Made by a program: the position numbers and the translations under genes. Shown piece after piece: positions 22,912 to 25,770 of a DNA stretch of 25,770 bases (position 1 is the first letter of the stretch; each line of letters begins with the position of its first letter). Location: contig JBBSEF010000042.1 of NCBI GenBank assembly GCA_038240015.1, forward strand, positions 1-25,770, given 5' to 3'. The notes under the pieces were generated by a model. It saw only the letters and a list, made by a program, of their open reading frames with translations, was not told the DNA's origin and did no database searches. Source of the stretch: CAHJXF01 sp038240015 (GTDB lineage Bacteria; Pseudomonadota; Gammaproteobacteria; Burkholderiales; Burkholderiaceae_D).

Positions 22912-24324
22912 CTACAACGTCAACAAGAACCCATTCACAAACGCCCCCGGCACTCGCATGCTCGACGTTACGCGCGACTTGTAGGTACTCGAATCGGGAA
23001 TGAACTCGCGCGTTGCGGTCAGGCCGGTGAGGTTGTCGCCAAGCATGCGATAGAGGCTGTCGTCGAAGCGCATCACGTTGGCCGGTGCGACCGCTTCGCC
23101 GTTCTCGACCCAGAAGGTCGCGAAGCGGGTCATGCCGGTCATGCGGCAATTCATGCGATCGGAGAAGTTGAGGTACCACAGGTTGTTGATGCATAGACCC
23201 GTGCCGAGTTCGCGCAACACGTCCTCCTGCGCGACGCCGCCCCCGAACATGTCGAGCGATTGCGGGACTTCGTTGTCGACTTCGGCGCCGTTCTGTGCGA
23301 GTCCGTATTCACGCGCGGTGCGTGGCGACACGAGCAGGCCTGCGGCCTTGCCTGCATCGATCAGGCTGACGCGATCGGGTTTGCGAAATCCATCGGACTG
23401 CACGGCTGGCGACAAGCCGCCTGCCGTGTGTTCGGCGATCGACACCATCGGGCTCAGGCTCGCTTGTCCGTCGTAGAGTTTTTGCAGCGGGCTTTGCCGC
23501 GTCGCGCGCGCCTTCGCGGAGAAACCTCCCCACGTCATCATCGACACGATCTCGGCCATCGCGGTGGGCGCGAGGAAGACGCGATACGCGCCCGGGTCGA
23601 GCAGCTTGGGCGGCTGTCGCAGAACGGCGACATCGTTGGCCGCGCGGATGATCTTCGCGCGCAGCACTTCGGTATCCCATTCGAATCCGGCGTAGCTGCT
23701 CTTGGCGGCCTTGTCGGCTTCGTAATAGAGGCTCCACTCGAAATTGAAGTTGGCGACTTCGTGCCAGTTGTGGTGGCCGTACGAGCTCGCGTAGCCGCGC
23801 TGGATCGGACCGGTCGCGAGGAAGCCGACCAGGTCGTGGCCGACGCCGACATCGGCGATGGTCGCGGCCATGTCCATGCCACTCGGCAAGCGGCCGACGC
23901 GCACGTTGCGCGACGTGAAGCCTTCGGTCTCGACCGTCAACAGTGGATCGGCAGGCAGGTCGGGCAGCACGTTGCGCAACGATGCGAAGGCGCGTTGGCA
24001 ATGGACCAGGTCGCTTGCCAGATCGCGCGACAGGGTCAGGGAAAGCGAAGCCTGTCGCTGCCCCACGCCACCGTCCGCGCCATCCTGATCGATCAGACGC
24101 AACGACAGATAAGTCTGATCGATATGGCCGGCCTGACGAATGTGCGCGTGATTGAAGCGCACGAAGTCCGACTGTTCGGCCGCGTACGAACAGGTGAACG
24201 CTTCGTTGCCTTGCAGGTATTTCGGCAGACCCTTCGCGAGATCGGCGAAATAATTCTCTGTATCGACGCGGGTCGCGGCGCTCGCTGCGTCATCGGCCGC
24301 ACTCATCTTCGGCAACGCGCTCAT
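22912..24324 (-). CDS. PmbA/TldE-like protein (TldD/PmbA family, non-catalytic partner)
   Basis: A 470-residue protein of the TldD/PmbA (U62 peptidase) family. In this family TldD carries the zinc site and PmbA/TldE lacks it, and the two form a heterodimer that cleaves or matures small peptides. No HExxxH motif is present here, in keeping with the TldE role. Visible phrases include LLDPGAYRVFLAPTAMAEIV, SLIDAGKAAGLLVSPRTA and, near the end, NLWYLNFSDRMNCRMTGMTR. The ATG at 24324 overlaps the upstream TldD-like stop (ATGA), so the two are coupled. The frame is open beyond 24324, but that part lies inside the TldD-like gene and does not look like family sequence. The stop is TAG. Confidence 0.85.
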   Translation of the reverse strand: MSALPKMSAADDAASAATRVDTENYFADLAKGLPKYLQGNEAFTCSYAAEQSDFVRFNHAHIRQAGHIDQTYLSLRLIDQDGADGGVGQRQASLSLTLSRDLASDLVHCQRAFASLRNVLPDLPADPLLTVETEGFTSRNVRVGRLPSGMDMAATIADVGVGHDLVGFLATGPIQRGYASSYGHHNWHEVANFNFEWSLYYEADKAAKSSYAGFEWDTEVLRAKIIRAANDVAVLRQPPKLLDPGAYRVFLAPTAMAEIVSMMTWGGFSAKARATRQSPLQKLYDGQASLSPMVSIAEHTAGGLSPAVQSDGFRKPDRVSLIDAGKAAGLLVSPRTAREYGLAQNGAEVDNEVPQSLDMFGGGVAQEDVLRELGTGLCINNLWYLNFSDRMNCRMTGMTRFATFWVENGEAVAPANVMRFDDSLYRMLGDNLTGLTATREFIPDSSTYKSRVTSSMRVPGAFVNGFLLTL

Positions 24325-25770
24325 GCCGCGCCCTCCGCACCGAAGACATCGACGTCGCCGAACAGACATGCAGGCGATGCATGGCCGACGCGGATCACCT
24401 GTCCGGGTTCGCCCTTGCCGCAGAACGGCGTACCCATGATTTCGACGGTGCTCTCGTTGCCGACCATTCTCAGGTTGCGCCAGAACGTGGCCGACACGCC
24501 GCGATAGTTGGGATTCTTGACCAGCGACGTCAGCTTTCCGTTCTCGATCAAACGGCCCCACTCGCAACCGAATTGGAACTTGTTGCGCGAGTCGTCGATC
24601 GACCACGAGACGTTGGTCTTCATCATCACGCCGCGCTCGATGGTCGCGATCATCTGGTCGAGGCTGGAGGCGCCCGGCTCGATGTTGAGGTTGGCCATGC
24701 GATCGATTGGCGCGCGGTTCCAACTCGACGATCGCGTATTGGCTACGCCGCCCAGATCGACGTTCTCTCCGAGCAGATGCGTGGCGCGCGCCTGCGAGAG
24801 CGCGCCGCCGAGCGGCTTGACCAGCACGCCGTCCCTGATCAGCAGTTCGCGCGTGGCGGGCGTGCCTTCGTCGTCGAACGCATAGCTCGCGAATTGATGC
24901 GACCGCGTCGGATCGAAGCTTACGTTGAGCAGCGGCGAGCCGTACTGATAGTGGCCGAACATGTCGAGCGTGACGAAGCTCGTACCCGCGAAATTGCGCT
25001 CGTCGCCGAGAATGCGATCGAGTTCGAGCGGATGGCCGATCGACTCGTGAATCTGCAACATCATCTGGTCGGGCATCAAGAGCAGATCCATCTTGCCGCT
25101 CGGACAGTTGGGCGCTTCGAGCAACGCGATCGCGTCGCGCGCGACCCTCGCGCCGCCGTCTTCGAAGCCCGAGCGCGCAAGCACTTCGGCGCCGCCTTGC
25201 TGACAGAAGCCGTTGTACTGGCCGGCGAGGCTGCGCGTCTGCGTGTCGTTGCCGTCGCTCGCGGTGACCTGGATGTTGGGCAACACGAAGCGATAGATCT
25301 GGGTGACATCGCCGCCGCGGCTGGTCAGATAGCGATGGGTCGCATTACAGGTCTCGACCGACGCGAAGCTGTCGACCACGCGAGCGTCGATCTGAGCGGC
25401 CGCATCGACCGATGCGACCAGGGCGAACAGATCGCGGCGCGAGAGCATGGTCTTTTCAAGCGGCGAGACGTAGTGTCCGCGCGGCGCATCGTCGCGCGGC
25501 GTGGGGAATTTCATGACCGAGGCCGCGCTCGATGCGCGCGCCCATGCATGCGCGCGCTCGAGTGCGGCTTCCAGGCCCGCACGCGAGATGTCGGCGGTGG
25601 CTGCGTAACCGTATGCGCCCTGATCGATCACCGTCACCATCGCGCCGCGATCGATGCGTCGCGCGAACGGCTGGGGCACGCCCTTGCGAACAGCCAGCGT
25701 CTCGCTGTCTTCTTCGACCAGACGAACCGCGAAGAAAGCCGCGTCGGAACGCAGCGTGGCGAACAGGTCC
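24321..25770 (-). CDS. TldD-like metallopeptidase subunit (5' end outside window)
   Basis: The frame is open to the right edge (it reads DLFATLRSDAAFFAVRLVEE at the edge and continues through a GTG at 25679), so the N-terminus is missing; about 482 codons are present. The zinc motif HESIGH (25032-25049) matches the HExxxH of TldD and is followed by PLELDRILGDERNFAGTSF. Near the C-terminus there is a cysteine in TPFCGKGEPGQ. The partner gene downstream overlaps by ATGA. This pair is the arrangement expected for a TldD/TldE heterodimer. Whether it is the housekeeping TldD or a dedicated paralogue cannot be decided from the window. Confidence 0.87.
   Translation of the reverse strand, partial: DLFATLRSDAAFFAVRLVEEDSETLAVRKGVPQPFARRIDRGAMVTVIDQGAYGYAATADISRAGLEAALERAHAWARASSAASVMKFPTPRDDAPRGHYVSPLEKTMLSRRDLFALVASVDAAAQIDARVVDSFASVETCNATHRYLTSRGGDVTQIYRFVLPNIQVTASDGNDTQTRSLAGQYNGFCQQGGAEVLARSGFEDGGARVARDAIALLEAPNCPSGKMDLLLMPDQMMLQIHESIGHPLELDRILGDERNFAGTSFVTLDMFGHYQYGSPLLNVSFDPTRSHQFASYAFDDEGTPATRELLIRDGVLVKPLGGALSQARATHLLGENVDLGGVANTRSSSWNRAPIDRMANLNIEPGASSLDQMIATIERGVMMKTNVSWSIDDSRNKFQFGCEWGRLIENGKLTSLVKNPNYRGVSATFWRNLRMVGNESTVEIMGTPFCGKGEPGQVIRVGHASPACLFGDVDVFGAEGAA

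Noticed and set aside
1..25770. Many GCGATCGC and related GATC-containing octamers, reminiscent of the HIP1 repeat of cyanobacteria
   Set aside because: They occur mostly in coding frames as Ala-Ile-Ala, Arg-Ser-Arg or Asp-Arg codons and follow the codon preference of the genome. No spacing or orientation pattern was seen by eye.
1..25770. tRNA, rRNA, CRISPR, insertion sequence or phage attachment site
   Set aside because: No cloverleaf-like arms with CCA, no regularly spaced repeats, no transposase or integrase motifs and no flanking direct repeats were seen.

Overview
The window is GC-rich, densely packed bacterial DNA. It has short intergenic gaps, frequent ATGA stop/start overlaps and strong third-position GC. 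The gene content is typical of Burkholderiales (Betaproteobacteria): membrane urate oxidase PuuD with a cytochrome c tail, PuuE-type allantoinase, a persulfide dioxygenase-rhodanese fusion, and a YbhGFSR-like efflux operon under a TetR repressor. This taxonomic placement is an inference from gene content and codon style, since no rRNA or marker gene is present. I saw no tRNA, rRNA, CRISPR array, insertion sequence or phage gene.

Layout. (1) 1-3135, minus strand: a flavin-dependent halogenase-like oxidoreductase, then a LolD-like ABC ATPase and an FtsX-type permease that runs off the left edge. (2) 3271-5946, plus strand: threonine ammonia-lyase with a C-terminal ACT domain, then a secreted alpha/beta hydrolase with an N-terminal DUF3887-like domain. 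(3) 6053-10863, plus strand: xdhA-xdhB-xdhC (xanthine dehydrogenase and its maturation factor). (4) 10895-16238, plus strand: a promoter/operator palindrome, a TetR regulator, a membrane fusion protein, an ABC ATPase, an ABC-2 permease and a NodT-type outer-membrane factor. The first four genes are linked by ATGA overlaps. (5) 16263-20768: two divergent purine operons, uraH-puuD on minus and puuE plus a uraD-allC gene fusion on plus, with a near-perfect palindrome between them. (6) 20875-22609, plus strand: a 1-Cys peroxiredoxin, then a persulfide dioxygenase-rhodanese fusion. (7) 22610-22911: a gene-free stretch that looks less GC-rich than its surroundings. (8) 22912-25770, minus strand: a TldD/PmbA-type pair, with the TldD-like gene running off the right edge.

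The main theme is purine ring catabolism. XdhAB (matured by XdhC) oxidises hypoxanthine and xanthine to urate, and PuuD oxidises urate to 5-hydroxyisourate. UraH and the UraD domain then give (S)-allantoin, PuuE opens it to allantoate, and the AllC domain starts allantoate breakdown. The route is split into two blocks by the complete drug-efflux-like operon. The two most notable items are the one-polypeptide fusion of UraD with AllC, two enzymes that are not consecutive in the pathway, and the halogenase-like flavoprotein with intact WxWxIP and catalytic-lysine motifs next to a lipoprotein-export-like ABC transporter.
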